The notes under the pieces were generated by a model. That model saw nothing but the letters and a program-made list of their open reading frames with translations. It searched no databases and was not told the origin of the DNA. A DNA stretch of 64,000 nucleotides from Malachius bipustulatus (lineage: Eukaryota; Arthropoda; Insecta; Coleoptera; Melyridae), in assembly GCA_910589415.1 (NCBI GenBank), contig OU342636.1:40191735-40255734 (forward strand), written 5' to 3'. Numbering within the stretch: the stretch's first letter is position 1; each line of letters opens with the position of its first letter. Below, one piece after another: positions 1 through 13,620 of this stretch. The translations under genes and the position numbers were made by a program.

Positions 1-3000
1 CTTACGATGAAATTGGAAAGAAGTTATAGGCGGAGGCGATTTTCGAAAAACAAACGGTATGCACTCCTGGTGTTCTTCTGGAACGCCTTCTAGAACTAAC
101 TAATTCACGACATAAAAAACAATACAGCGGCAGCAAGGAAAACAAAAGGTGGCTATGAAAACTCTGTGATTTAGTCGGCTTTGGAAATTTTTGTAATATC
201 AAATTGATAGCTTTTGATGACTTATGTAAACCTAAAAATTACTTATTAATTTTCAGCAATAAAAAAAATAGGTTAACTAAATAAGAAATCTCGATTTTTC
301 AGTTTTTTCAGGATATTCCAGCAACGACTGAAAATATTTTAAATTTTTTCTTTAGACTCTTATTAAGCATCAAATTGTCCATCTTCTCACCGTTTCCAAG
401 ATCCTTCTGTACTGCCACTTAAACTGGAATCTCGAAATCCTATTATTATTTTTTTGCACCCATGGAGACATTTTATCAGAACGTGTCGCTTGACATTTTT
501 CAGTAGTCTCACACTAAATTGAGTGTAAACCCAATTTGCCTTTTAAAACTGCGGGGTCCTTTGACATAAAGGAATAATTTTGTGCAAGTTTATAAATTTT
601 TGAAAACTCAGAAATGCTCAGTTCTATAAATTAATAGTTAATGAAGTTATCGGGCCGAGCGGAGCGTAGCGGAGCGAGGGTCGATTGAATACGAGCTGAA
701 ATGGACTTCGGGTCCGGCCGAGATATAGACGCTATTTTTTAGCGCATCGCGTTAGAACACTGAATACTTTGGCTTGTTAGCTTGTTGGCGAATATGTGGT
801 GGCGTACAAATTAATTCACTGTCAGTGTCATTTTCCTGTCTAGCGTTCATTTCGTTGCTTTATTGACGAAACCTCAGAAACTACTAACCCCCGTTAATCG
901 TTATAATTAGACAGGTACCTACCTGTTATTATTATATTTCCAGCTCGTTTAGACTTGATTGAAATATGCGCGTAGGTATAGTGGTCTCGGTAGCTATCAG
1001 CTGTGTGCTTGAATTTCGCTGCCGAGCTCTCACCTGCCGCGTAATCACTAACTGATAACAGTAGTTGTTATAGTAACGACTAAATCTGTCCGCCCTAGGG
1101 CCAGAAAAAACATTCGTTGCGGGCTGGAATATTTTGTACGCTTGGAAGCGAGCCGCTATTGCATGTAGAGCTGCAATATGCGTCGTTCCGTCGGCTATTA
1201 AGCTACTGAAAAATCGTCTTTCAGAGGCGATGCGCAAAAAATTTTTTTTTCTAGAGGGTTCAAAATTGATAGGTAGGTACTCCGGTGAAAAATGAAACAC
1301 CCATTCAACAATCTTTTCCTGTTGATAATTTACAAAATTTTCAAAATTAATGCCATATTGTCTAATTTGACAGTTATAAAAAGTCACGTGACAACTAGTG
1401 AGCGTGCATTATGACATCATTTTAAAAACAAAAACTATTAGCGAAATCAAAATTTTCCATGACCGAAATAGAAAAATATTTCTTATGTGGCGGACTTTAG
1501 TGTGATATTGTATACAGGCGTCTCTGTACACGTCTCTGGAGCTAGTTAAGTACATCATGGGATCTCGGGAACTAGAAGAGACACGGACGCGGTTAAATTT
1601 GTACAAAGTGGTTAAATTTAAAGATCAATCATTAACCTAAAAAAAAATAATTTTTAAATACGGATCTGGAAGGTTTTTCTTGATTTTTTGGAAATTCATT
1701 CAGTTTATATTTAGTTTTTTTTTCCTTTCTGACATTTGAAATATCATGTACCTAACAAAAAAAAAGTCATGAAAATATAGATTTATGTATTTGCTATTTT
1801 TGTCAATCAAGAACCGTATTAGTATTATTTTTTTTTGTATTTTTCAAGTAGGTAACTGTTGCGTATCGACTTACTGCCAAGAACTCAATTGTTCTATTTG
1901 TATAGTAAGTCACGCGGTTTGGAATTTTGATTAATTTAATTACTCGAAGGACCAGCGGGAAAATAATTAGGGGAGCAATTAAGGGGTATAATTTCTAGGA
2001 TGATAATTATGCACCTACCTTAAATTTCCCATGTAGACAGCTTAGTGAGCTTTCATTTGGCGACCAGGGCCGAAGATACTATCGCGTCGCATAGCACTAC
2101 TTGTGGATTGCAATGTAAACACTTCTTGTCTGTATAGACAGACATGGACCGAATGCCACGGCGGTTTATCTCATTCTCTTGGGTGAAGTGGTAAGTGGTA
2201 GGCACCCTCAGGCTGTATGCCCATAGGACATGGTCTTGCGCACCATGTCGTCACGTTCCTGTCCCCCCCCCCCCGTGCATAATTCAAAATAAGGAGGGAA
2301 TTATATGGAAAAGGAAAACATGGGAACGGAACAGTAACATTTAAAATGTCATAAAAGCAAATAACTGAATAAAATAAATCCAGTTTTGTAAAAAAATGTT
2401 GATGATGGCAACGGAAATTCGAAACGTGCAACCCTCAATCTCATTACATATTTTGATATCAATTAAAAAGTGGCCGTGAGAATGTGCTTGAATTTTTTTG
2501 ATATTTATTCAAATAAGCTAGCTAGATGGGAATTAAAAATTTCAAAAATTTTATTTTTTTCAGTTTTTTTTTAAACTATCGGAAATAACTTAATTTTCTT
2601 CTCAGATTATCATTGAGATTTAAGTGATATATCTCGAATTTGACACACTCTGTATAATTTATCATGATTTCGCCAGAAATAAGAATACTAAAATAATAGA
2701 AGTAGTGGGTAATAACTGCAAAAATGAAATTACGTTAGTGGCGAGTGCCGACGACAACTAATATACATATTTTATGATTTCTCTGTACTCTGTACCCGCT
2801 TTAAATAATAATCTGAAAATGGGAAGCGATAAAAAGCGAAAGTTGGCAAGTGAAAGAAAATCAACTTTTGCATCAGTTATTTTGTTCCTACCTAAATAGA
2901 GTAGCCCGAGATGAGTTGACATTGGAAAAGATCGATCGAAAAGCTGAGTTCCGAGCTACCCGTATTTCATCATCCGTTTTGCCGGCAGCGAGTGTTTCCT

Positions 3001-3529
3001 TGCTTGTGAAAATGGAAATAAACGTCTAGAGAAAACATCTGACGCAACCTATATCCTTGTATTCTCATTTATACCACCTTGGAAAAAGAAATTAGGTACA
3101 AAATGTAACAGAAAATTTCCATTCTCTCTGATTATTGATACTTATTTTATCATCTTCTCTAATCGATATATTTTTTGTTTGTAAAAGTTTCCACATTTAG
3201 AAACTTATATGTACCTACCTATTTATGTATAGGTAAACAATTTGATCCCGTTCAACCTTGACCGATTTATAATTGGTACTCATTTGTTTTATTAATCATC
3301 ACTATTTGTTGTATAAGAAAAGGAAAGTCATAATAATAATTATTATTACTATTGAAAGCGGTGTTTATTATTTTTGAAGTATTAACCAGCGAATGTGTGA
3401 ATGTTTCAAATGATTTTTTTATGCAACGGGAAAAAAGTGTGACATTTTATCCACTTTGGCAGGTATACAAATTCCACTTTATATGAACTGCTTTTTAGCG
3501 AGAAAATAAAAATAAATTATCAGGGGAAT
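1..3529. other. Unassigned AT-rich DNA
   Basis: No recognisable gene or repeat boundary. The longest open frame (932-1387, minus, 151 codons) matches no family I know and has no domain signature, so I do not call it a gene. A short GC-rich patch at about 650-745 stands out from the AT-rich surroundings. A C-rich run lies at 2263-2273. Confidence 0.5.
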
Positions 3530-5618
3530 AACACAGCAGGACCGGTATTTCGTAAACAGATCGGGGAAATCTTTTTTTTTTCAGTCGATGGAGTCGGACC
3601 TTCCCTGTCTTTTGACATGTGTCTTAGGTTTGGTCGGGGTGACGGGTAGGGGGGGCACGCTTTTAAAATTTACTGAAAATGAATTTTATTTGCCGGATTT
3701 GATCTGACAAAAAAATTATGGTATCGAAAGATACCATAATTGAAGAGCTTGACTAAACACGGAAGTTCGTTCCGACCTGAACCCTTTAGCTCAACTGGTT
3801 CGCGAAATATTGTGATATTAAGGGTGCAAAAATGAATAAAAATTTAACTGACTTTTGCTCGGTAGGTGGTGGAGTTAGGGCGTCAATTTTTTGAGAGAGG
3901 AAGGGTGCCACCGAGTACTTTGACGAGCCGGAGGGAGGGGGTGGTGAGCCAATTAGAAGGGGAGATATGGGGGTGAGAAGAAAAATACGGAAACGCTCGT
4001 AAAAAGTTTATTTATTGACCTACAGAGACCAGGCACCGCTCATTTTCTTCGTTTATCTACTACCCGGTAGTCATGGCAAAAAAAATTATTTTCGCAAATG
4101 CGCGCTTGGCGCGCAATTAAAAAAAAAGTCATTTTTTTCTCGCGTTTTTGGGGGTGAAGGAAGGAGGTGGAGAAATTTTTTTTCCCCACTGAACGGCATT
4201 TTTTTTATCTTTAATTTAAGCCCCACTTGAACCCGATCCGACCATAAATAAGGGCACAACGAACCGGCAAAGTCTAGGCTTTATTGCGGGTGAACGGAGA
4301 GGGGTGGGGGTTCTTGTTAGGCTCATTGGATATTTATTTGTTTTTTTTTCGTGCGTATCTTGCCCGCGCGCGCGAGTTATACATGAAGATCTCTCTTTAA
4401 ACCGGGCGAGAAAGATACCCGAGCAGCCGTGGGCGGAGCTTACGCTCTCCGCTTGTCTATACTCCGGGCACAGTCACGATCGGCCGGGAACGCGCGCTCG
4501 GAATTTATTTTCGAATGCTTGTTTGCTCGTACCTCGCTCAATTATGGATCGATTTTGAAAATTCTTGCTTTCTTTTGATCGCTGAACGATCGGGAATGAA
4601 AAAACACATCGAGTTACTGTTTTTTTCATCTGATGGCGGGTCGATTTTTCTTACATTTGGCCCGTTGTTGGCCTTGGTTTTCATTCTCAGTCGCACTCTC
4701 TTATCTTGCTAGCCTTCTATTGTTTTCCCGGGATGACGCGCCGGGTTCACGAAAACAATAGGCAGGTACACAATAGAAAGAGGCGCTACACAAAAGGCTG
4801 CATCTCGATCTATTCATGGTCAAACGAGTGCAGCACATGGCTGCTTCAGGTAAGAAAATTATTTCGAGAATGGATGAAAGAGTGTTTTCCAACTCTCTCT
4901 AGACTTTGCCGGTTAATTTTTCCCCGCCCCCTTCCTTCACCCCCAAAAACGCGAGAAAAAATTACTTTTTTTTTAATTGCGCGCCAAGCGCGCATTTGCG
5001 AAAATAATTTTTTTAAATTTATTTTTATATTTTTTTGCCATGACTACCGGGTAGTAGATAAAAAACAAAGAAAATGAGCGATGCCTGGTCTCTGTAGGTC
5101 AATAAATAAACTTTTAACGAGCGTTTCCGTATTTTTCTTCTCACCCCATATCTCCCCTCCTAATTGGCCCACCACCCCCTCCCTCCGGCCCGTCAAAGTA
5201 CTCGGTGGTACCCTTCCTCTTGCAAAAAATTGACGCCCTAACTCCACCACCTGCCGAACAAAAGTCAGTTAAATGTTAAATTTTTATTCATTTTTGCACC
5301 CTAATATCGCAATATTTCGCGAACCAGTTGAGCTAAACCGTTCAAGTCGGAACAAACTTCCGTGTTTAGTCAAGCTCTTCAATTTTCGATACCATAATTT
5401 TTTTTTGTCAGATCAAATCCGGCTCATATATACCCGTTTTTCCGATAAAATTCATTTTCAGTAAATTTTAAAAGCGTGCCCCCCCCCTCCCCCACACCCC
5501 GACCCAACCTAAGACACATGTCAAAAGACAGGGAAGGTCCGGCTCCATCGACTGAAAAAAAAATAAAAATAGATTTCCCCGGTCTGTTTACGAGCTGTTT
5601 ATTTTACCGGTCCTGCTG
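3530..5618. mobile_element. Foldback DNA element with ~700-bp terminal inverted repeats
   Basis: The left arm (about 3530-4190) is the imperfect reverse complement of the right arm (about 4918-5618). The outer ends share CAGCAGGACCGGTA (from 3534) and its complement ending at 5618. Deep inside the arms, the segment around ACTACCCGGTAGTCATGGCA (4058-4077) recurs inverted near 5037-5056. The ~730-bp centre holds only short open frames (4304-4558, 4706-5077 and shadows) with no recognised transposase, so the element looks non-autonomous. I could not find a convincing target-site duplication, so the exact ends and superfamily are open. Confidence 0.75.
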
Positions 5619-6375
5619 GGTTAGAAAGAGTGAGTACTTTTTGCCCCGATATGACCGCTCAAATTAATAACGGGGAAACAATGTGTTCCTTTGATAAGAA
5701 TAAGAGTCCATAAAGTTTAGATATGCCTTATTCTTTTGATACAAAAAAGAAAAATAGAAAATAAATCAGTGGCGCACTGACAAAAAGGTCTCTGGAAAAC
5801 GTGATACTTGACACTTAAAACAGGAATTATGAAAATTTTTGTAAGACTATGTTGAAATTTTAAAGTTTCTTATTTAATCCATTTTTGTCTTATTCTAGAT
5901 CATGTGTACTTTGGATAAAGATAATTTCAATTTTAGTTAATTTGGCCCATTTTAAATCAGGAACCCATTGTTGGTGGTACCTTCCGGAGATACCCTGAAA
6001 GTTCATTACAAAATTCTTCTCAAAATTCCGGAAAAATATCAAATATGGTTTTTAAAAAGACTTTTGCATGAACAATTTTTGTTAATCTACTTCGACGTTA
6101 TATTTTTTTTTCAATAACAACATGCCTATTAATTCTTAGCAGACATTTGTTCTTTCTGTTGAAGACTTGGTACCTATGTAGGCATACTTACACTAGGAAT
6201 CTTCTATTTTACATTTTGAAAATAGGGGCTCGTATTCGTAGATGATCTTTTTAAAAATTCCGGGGGCAGGTCAGTTTTAGTTTTCAAAAAAATCTCTCAC
6301 AGGCATGTTTCAAATTTGTTACTACATGCCATGCTTAATAAAAATATTTAACGGTTGATTCAACTTTTTTTTTTT
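5619..6375. other. Unassigned spacer
   Basis: AT-rich DNA between two inverted-repeat elements. No open frame or repeat that I can name. Confidence 0.4.
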
Positions 6376-6499
6376 ATTTGGTTGTAGGTAATGCAGTCGG
6401 TATAATATAAGATACGGCGGAGTTGGGTTTGATGTGGAAGAGTAAAACCCAACTGCGCCGTATCTTTTTAATACCGATTGCATTACCTGCAACCAAATT
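6376..6499. mobile_element. Short MITE-like palindrome
   Basis: Two ~55-bp arms (6376-6430 and 6443-6499) are near-perfect reverse complements around a ~12-bp loop. For example GATACGGCGGAGTTGGGTTT on the left matches AAACCCAACTGCGCCGTATC on the right. Poly-T before and poly-A after extend the symmetry to about 6365-6510. The size and structure fit a miniature inverted-repeat element. There is no coding content. Confidence 0.8.
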
Positions 6500-6654
6500 A
6501 AAAAAAAAAGAGTAACAACCATCATGACTAAATTTCATACCAATAATATTTTTTTATCTTTTGGTTCTATGAAAACCTATTAAAGAACAAATATCACAAA
6601 AAGTTTTTAGTTCTTGGTAAATGGATACTGAACAGTTTTCTACCAGATACCTAT

Positions 6655-8060
6655 GGGTGATTCATGACTTATGTGACGTAATTAAATGCCAGATAGGGGA
6701 CATCGATTTAAGTCTAATAAATCTATTACATATTTTTTTGCAAACAGATACGAAGATACAGGGTGTTTTCTATGTTTGGACTCAAATTTTAAACGGCGAT
6801 ATCTTTTCAACGGTTTGATGAAATCCAACAAAATTTATCAGAAGCACTCTCCTACCAAGGCACTTCAAGATGAACTAATCGGGAAGTTGAAAATCCAGGA
6901 CCGTACTTGAAAAAAAATTGTTTGCACTTTTTTGACAGAAAAGTATCTTTTCCGAACGACAGTCGAATAAAAACGACATCGGATTCGGAAAGTACAGGAA
7001 AAATACCATTCAATTAGCTTCTAAATCGATCGGCACACTTCCACCAGCTTCACAAAAACAGATCAAAGTAAGAATTTCAATTTTCCGTTATGAATTGTTT
7101 TTAATGTTCCTCAAAATTCATTGCAAAAAATTTCAAAAGCTGTCATACTACGAATTTACGGGATAACCTATTGCCAGAATTTTAAATATAGGAACCAGGG
7201 CCGTACTTGAAAAATTGTGCGAATTTTTTTTAAAGAACAATTTTCGACCGACTTTCTTTTTTTTTCGGTATACAAAAAAAACTTGATTTTTTCGACGAAC
7301 TTTCGAAACTTTAAACCTTCGACAACTTTCGACGAAAACGTTACCGGATTCGGAGAATACCGGAAAAATGCTATGAAATGAGTTCATAAAATCGCACGAC
7401 ACACTTCGACCTGCTTTACAAAAACAGATTGTCAAACGTTCTTATTTTGATCTATTTTTCTGAAGCTGTTCGAATAAGTTTGCCGTCCGATTTAAGAAGT
7501 TCCTTTCATAGTATTTTTCCTGTACTCTCCAAATCCGATTAAGGTTTTTCCGAAAGTAAATAAAAGAGCTTTTTTTAAAAAAATCTAACAATTTTTCTTC
7601 AAGTAGGTACGCCCCTGGTTACTGGATTTAAAAGTCAGGCATACGTTATCCCGTAAATTCGTAGTATGACAGTTTTTGAAATTATTTTCTATAAATGTTT
7701 AGGAACATTAGAAACAATTTATGATCTTATTTTGTGAAACTGGTCGAAGTGTGTCGTTCGATTTAAGAAGCTGATTTCATGCCGTTTTTTTTTCCGAAAC
7801 GCGATCGGAAAATGTTATTTTCTGTCAAAAAGTGCAAACCATTTCTTTCAAGTACGGTCCTGATTTTCAATTTGCGGATGAGTTATCTTGAGTGGCTCGG
7901 TAGAAGAGTGTTTCCGATATCGCCGTTTAAAATTTAAGCCCAACATAGAAAACAGCCTGTATCTTCGTACATGTTGGCAAAAAAAATTGTCATATATTTA
8001 GATTTGCCTCGATGTCCCCTACGTAACATTTAACTACGTGGCATTAGTCATGAATCACCC
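6655..8060. mobile_element. Foldback element, arms ~700 bp
   Basis: The whole segment is one long imperfect inverted repeat. GGGTGATTCATGACT at 6655 is mirrored by AGTCATGAATCACCC ending at 8060, and GTCATACTACGAATTTACGG (7142-7161) is mirrored near 7650-7670. Each arm also contains a diverged internal repeat (the motif around TTTACAAAAACAGAT near 7418 and its relative near 7046). There is no transposase. The outer GGGTG/CACCC ends next to TATA-like sequence recur elsewhere in the window. Confidence 0.8.
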
Positions 8061-9905
8061 TGTATATATTTTTATTTTATTATTACTTGATATTTTGTAA
8101 TTTAAAAGCTTTATCGAGAAAAATATTACAAAGAAATCCATTAATAGTTAGGTCAAGTCTGAATAAATATTATAAAATTGTCAAAAAAATCTCATCTAAT
8201 TATTGTGTCTCAACCTCACGGAATGTTTAATCGTAAAATGGAGCACAAACACAATGTAAAATCCCGTTTGAACACCTGATCTCAAAAATATATGTGAACA
8301 CCTGTTTTGCTAATCCTAACTCGACAAATGGAAGAGGTTCCACTATTGGCCACACAAAAGCCTCTCATCCTCATGACTCATCTCTGTTCTGTTGGGTTTA
8401 CAAAGGAGAGCCAAATAAAGGCAGCCCAGAAAGAAGTCGATACGACACACAACATACAATATACAAGTCACCTGAACGCTTGAACCTGCAAATCAACCCC
8501 CTCTGGAGTTTGCTTAAGGTGAATCCATACCTAAACTCAGGTATTCTTGAATTAAATTACAAAAAATCTTTTATAAATTAAAAAATTTGATACAGCAGAA
8601 CTAATTAACCGGAGAGTACTACAGGGATATCCTTTATTCTAAACTATTGAAGATAAGAGAACGAGGTTGAACAATTTTTTACGTAGGTATTAAGAATTTG
8701 GAAAATAATTATTTAGAATTACTTCAGTAGCTGTTGAAATGTACTGAAAAAACTGTAAAATCGAGAAGCCTTATCTTTTTTATTTTTCAAAATTAAATAA
8801 AATATTTTTTGTAGGTTTACATAATAAAGTCGTCAAGAAGTGCCGTTTGATTTTTCAGAAATTTTGAAAGTCGTCTAGATGTCAGGATCTTTAGTCAGTT
8901 TTTGTTTTTGTTGCCATATTGTTTTTCATGTCATTCAGTATTAAAAAAATGGAGGAAATCAAAAATGCAATAAATAAATAAATGAATAAAAATATGTATT
9001 TAAGTATGTAGGTAGGTACCTAGATTCTTGGGTATTCTTTTTTTGAAAACAAGAGAGAAAATGTTATTCCACATATGCTGGAAAAAAAATAAGGAGAGAA
9101 ATTTGACATCATATAAACGTGCCTTTGTGAAAAATATGAGCTTTTGTTCGAAAAAGGAAACAAAATGTTTAAACATTTTTTCTAATTTAATATATTTCTG
9201 AGGTTTGCTTGATTTTTTTAATACCGAATGTCATGAAAAAGACAATTGGAAAAAGAAAAGTCGACCTGGAATCTATATAGACGGTTTCGAAAATTTGTGA
9301 AACGCCAAGTGGATAGTTCAGACCTACAAAAAAATTTACATAATTTTTTTTACAAAAACTGTATAGCTATGGCCAAAATACAAAAATAGGCTCGGAGGCC
9401 TATTGCAAAAGTAACAGTTTTCTCGTATTTTTTCGCGTACTTATCTCTTGACCAGCTTGCTGAATAGGATCAAATAATAATTTCTCTCTGGTATTTAGTT
9501 ACAAACACCAATTCCGAAATATGCTGGTGCCGCATCTATTTGAATCCTAATGCCATTTCGTATGAGCAGGGGAACCTCTACTAATGTTTATTTCGGTGAC
9601 GTTTACTCATGTGTGGCAATTTGAGTGGCTTACAAAGTTGAATCTTGTTATTTACTAGTCATAATTTTCTTAGGCCTGTAACTTCGTAACGAATAAAGAT
9701 AGACCTGTCACTTTTGGGTTTTTTGGGCTCAAAGTTAAGCCTGCTATATGCTCAAGAATTTTGAACATAACGATACGAGACACCCTGTATAATTAATAAT
9801 TCTATACTTCTGATTTTTTATACATTTAGAACAAAGTTGCCCTAGAATTATGATGAGTAATTAATTTAATTAATTAATTAATTAACTTAGTAAATGGTAC
9901 ATATG
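8061..9905. other. Unassigned AT-rich DNA
   Basis: Only short open frames (for example 8294-8581, 95 codons, no known family). Simple TTAA-type repeats occur at about 9860-9895. A CACCCTGTATAATTAATAAT end-like motif at about 9781 suggests the edge of another degraded repeat. Confidence 0.4.
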
Positions 9906-10379
9906 TACAAGGCCTTTAACTGGAACTAGTTCTCTAGAAAATCAGGGAAATTTTTTACTTTCAATGAGCTGAAACCTAGCCCCACTTTGTTTTTTTAAAC
10001 GGAACACCCTATATAATATTATTACATTTTCAAGTTATCCAAAACAATGCAATGAGAATTGTTTTTACTGTTGAAGTTTTAAAACGAGTGGTTTGAGAGT
10101 TCAAAATTAATGAAAATCGAATTTTTTTATTTTGAAAGCAGTGTAGGTACATCGAAAACGGCTACAGATAGGTATCTCAAAACGGCTTACGTGTTTCTAT
10201 CTTAACTTTTCAAGTGTCCCATTTAAAAAAACAAAGTGAGGTTAGGTTTCAGCTCATTATTAAAGTAAAAAATTAAATTCTTGGTGCCAAAATGTATCTC
10301 ACAAAAAAAATTTTTTTTTTCAAATACTTTTCCCTGATTTTCTAGGGAAATAGTTTCAGTTAAAGTCCCCATCCTGTAT
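9906..10379. mobile_element. MITE-like inverted repeat (~470 bp)
   Basis: The left arm (9906 to about 10018) begins near ACAAGGCCTTTAACTGGAAC and continues through CTAGAAAATCAGGGAAA. The right arm (about 10190-10379) is its diverged reverse complement, with TTTCCCTGATTTTCTAG near 10330-10346 and GTTAAAGTCCCCATCCTGTA at the end. An internal block shared by the arms includes AGCTGAAACCTA and TAGGTTTCAGCT. No coding potential. Confidence 0.75.
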
Positions 10380-11576
10380 ATTCGTATTTCGTATGAATGA
10401 CTGCTGATATGGTAATTTGATAATATAATATGAAAAATTTGACATAATTAATATTTATTAAGTAGGGCCAAAAAAGCTTCACTTCTGCCGTTTGGTCTAA
10501 ACGCACATCTATTTTTTTTTTTTAAGATCTAGTGGGCGGAGCTCCACTTATTATAATTACTATACGTCAAAACAGGTCATTCCTTGCAATTGGTCATGTA
10601 TTTAATTCTGGTTTTTTGATATTAGTTTATTAGTAGTAAAATACCAATTTTGTACCAATAACGAAAGTATTGTGCGTTATGAGCAATTTTTTTTAAGTTT
10701 TTGCCCATTTGGTGTCTAATGTCGCTCAAACTATGCGCTTTGCAGAAAAAAAATTGTAATATGGATTTCGAATAAAAAGGAATTTGCTGTAATTTAAGTG
10801 TAAATTATATCATTAGTCGTTTATAAAGTATAGCTGTTCTAAGATTGCTACTGTTTTTCAAATTTTTTTGAAAAACTTTGAAAGAAAAAATCGGAAACAA
10901 AATTTTTCAAGTAAAATGTGTTAATGTTTTTTTTTAATGGATACAGAAAAGCCACTTTCAATACATACTCATAACGAATGGCACTTTTAATGTTGCTAAG
11001 ATTGTTATCATCGGCAATCAATAAAAGATCACTTTTAGTAAATGGCTTGGATTAAGTTGGTATCTTTTAATTGAGAGAAATTCTTGCATAGTATGGATGC
11101 ACCTTTAAACGCTACAACCTGACTATTTTGTTATGAATAGGAAAGAAGACAAATAATAGCAGGGATGTCTAAATCCATAACAACAGTGGTGTGTAGCCGT
11201 GGTTTAGGTAGGGAAAATTTTAAATTTATTTCAATAGAATCGAACCCAAGACATTGTTGTCCGCATAATACATAATAACTTCAGGAAAACAGGTTGTAGC
11301 TTGTTATTTTTTCTTACCTTATTACTGTTATGAAATATTTTGTTCATCACTGTCTATTTTAAAAAGACATGTTATCTATGTAAATGTAAATAAAGTTCGT
11401 CTTGCATCACTGAATTATTATTATTATTTTTTTTTAACTTTTAAACTTTTACACATTTTTGTATAATTTCTTGGAAATCGTAAGTGTTCCGAATACTATA
11501 AGATTAAAATCAAGGATATTTTCATAAAACACGGTCTATAAATATGTAGTTATTAAATAATTAGAGAAAATATGCA
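10380..11576. other. Unassigned AT-rich DNA
   Basis: No gene-like open frame and no clear repeat boundary seen. Confidence 0.4.
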
Positions 11577-12124
11577 CTATTTTGTGGCCATCTCGAATCG
11601 GCGATGACTGTTGAAAACAGTGGCGGCGATAAGGACTTGCCCTCCCCCCGATCCCCCGCGAATTTTTCAATGCGTTTTTCTGTTATATAGCACTAGAGTA
11701 ATATGAAAACGCGATCCTTCAAAAAAAGCAAATATCCTAGAAAAACAACTTTTGGAGGGTCTAAGGAGTATCCCCCAGAGAGAGCGGGGCCCAGGGTTCT
11801 CCCCCGGATTTTTTTTCAGAAAAATTGTGTCAAATAGTATACTGTTTTCGTATTTCCAATGGAGCTTTCATCAGGCCGACACTCGATTTTTTTTTTCAAT
11901 AGTATGAAATACACCACTCAAACATGAAACTGTCGCGCCCCAACATTTTGCCTGGTTTTGATTGACGATAACTTTCGATATTCCTAAGGTATTTGGATTT
12001 TTTTTTCGCATCAGCTGCCTTTTCCTTTATATTTTTCTTTTATTGTAAGAGTAATAAAAGTACTCAAATTAAAATTTCTTCTGGAAACAGCATTTTAGTG
12101 TATTTTTTAATAAAAAAATACACT

Positions 12125-13620
12125 AAAATATTTTTTTATATATTTATATATATTTCTCCAAAATCGCGAAATTTCGATTTTCAAAACGGTCCTGTAGCTT
12201 TATCTTTGAAGATTAGTGAACGAAATTTTGGATCCTTGTAAAACTTTGGAACGACGTTAGATTTGCGTTGAAAAAATTCCAAAAGTAACGTTACTTCTAC
12301 AGGGTGTCCTTTCAAAGTTCCAGAGATCCCGTTTTTGTCATCTCATTTCAGGTCGCAGTTTTCAATCTAGGGGGCTGAAATTTTTGTGGGAGTAAGATAT
12401 CCATAAGAACTGGTCTGGTAATTATTGTACTTGAGCAAAATCGGCCGAGCCGTTTCAAAATGGCGGCCATTTGAATTTTCGGAAAAATTGCTTTTCTTTG
12501 AACCCCTGTATGAGTAAGATGGAAAAATAACTTTGAAACTAAATCAGCATGACTGGAGAAAAATTAATTGAAATTTGATTTAGTGTAATAAAATTTGCAT
12601 TACTTTTATTATTAAGCCAGTGGCGTGGGTAGGAAAAGGGTAAAAATCGCTAAATTTCTCTAACAATTTATGAGCACATTTTTGAAGAAAGTAAATTTTC
12701 ACAGTAGACAACTATACTAATAGCCTCTAACCCTTAAAAATTTCAAGAAGTGAATAAGAAAAATGGCGGAGTTATTTGAATTTTTCTTACATGATGTTTA
12801 TTTCTCTAAAATTTTAAAAACGCTCCTGTAGCTTCATCTTTCAAGACTAATGAACGAATTTTTTACTCTTGTGAAACTTAAAGATGACGTTTGATTTTCG
12901 TAAAAATATTTTCCTAAAGTTTCGTTACTTTTACAGGGTGTCCCTCCAAAATTTAAAAAAAAACCGGTCATGATGAGGCACGGTTTCTGGTCGCAGTTTT
13001 CAATTTAGGGGGCTGATTTTTTTTTTTAGTAATATAACTGCAAGTAGTCGTCTGGTTCTGTGTTTGAGTAAAATCGGAAGAGCCGTTCCAAAATGACTGC
13101 CTTTTAAATTTTAGGAAAAATTTATAGATTTTGAACCTCTAAATAAGCAAGCTAGAAACAAAAACTTTTAAACGAAATTAGCATTATTATAAGAATATTT
13201 ATTGAAATTTGAGTTATTGCAATAAAATTAGCATTTTTATTATTATTAAGCCAGTGGCGTGGGTAGGAAAAGGGTAAAAAAGGCTAAATTTCTATAGCCA
13301 TTTATTCTATTTTTCTATTTTTGTATGAGTTGAACTAAAATTTTTCCAGTAGACAACTATACTAATAACCCTTAACTCTGAAAAGAAGCAAAGCAAATAA
13401 GAAAAATGGCGGAGATATTCGAAAATTTTTAAGTGATGTTTATTCCTCTAAAATTTCAAATTTTCAGTTTTCAAAGCTCCCTTTTCACTTTTTCAGTTCT
13501 ATTGAAGGTAGTGTAAAAAATAGTATTTTTTAGGTAAAGTCAGCCAGTGGCGGGCAAAGGAAAAGGTGCAAAATTGTTCAATTTTACTTTTTTTTTTGTT
13601 TTGTTAAATTTAAAAATCCA
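12125..13620 (+). repeat. Interspersed repeat with ~640-bp tandem units (plus copy)
   Basis: The motif CCAGTGGCGTGGGTAGGAAA occurs at about 12616 and again about 640 bp later (~13252), with a diverged third (CAGTGGCGGGCAAAGGAAAA, ~13545). Between motifs the sequence repeats in the same order: the block around AGACAACTATACTAATAGCC, the ATGGCGGAG block, the CTCCTGTAGCTTCATCTTTC block and the ACAGGGTGTCC block. An inverted copy lies at 55857-57297. No protein is encoded. Confidence 0.8.

Noticed and set aside
932..1387. 151-codon minus-strand open frame as a host gene
   Set aside because: No recognisable domain or splice context, and chance frames of this size are expected in 64 kb. The reported start may not be an ATG.
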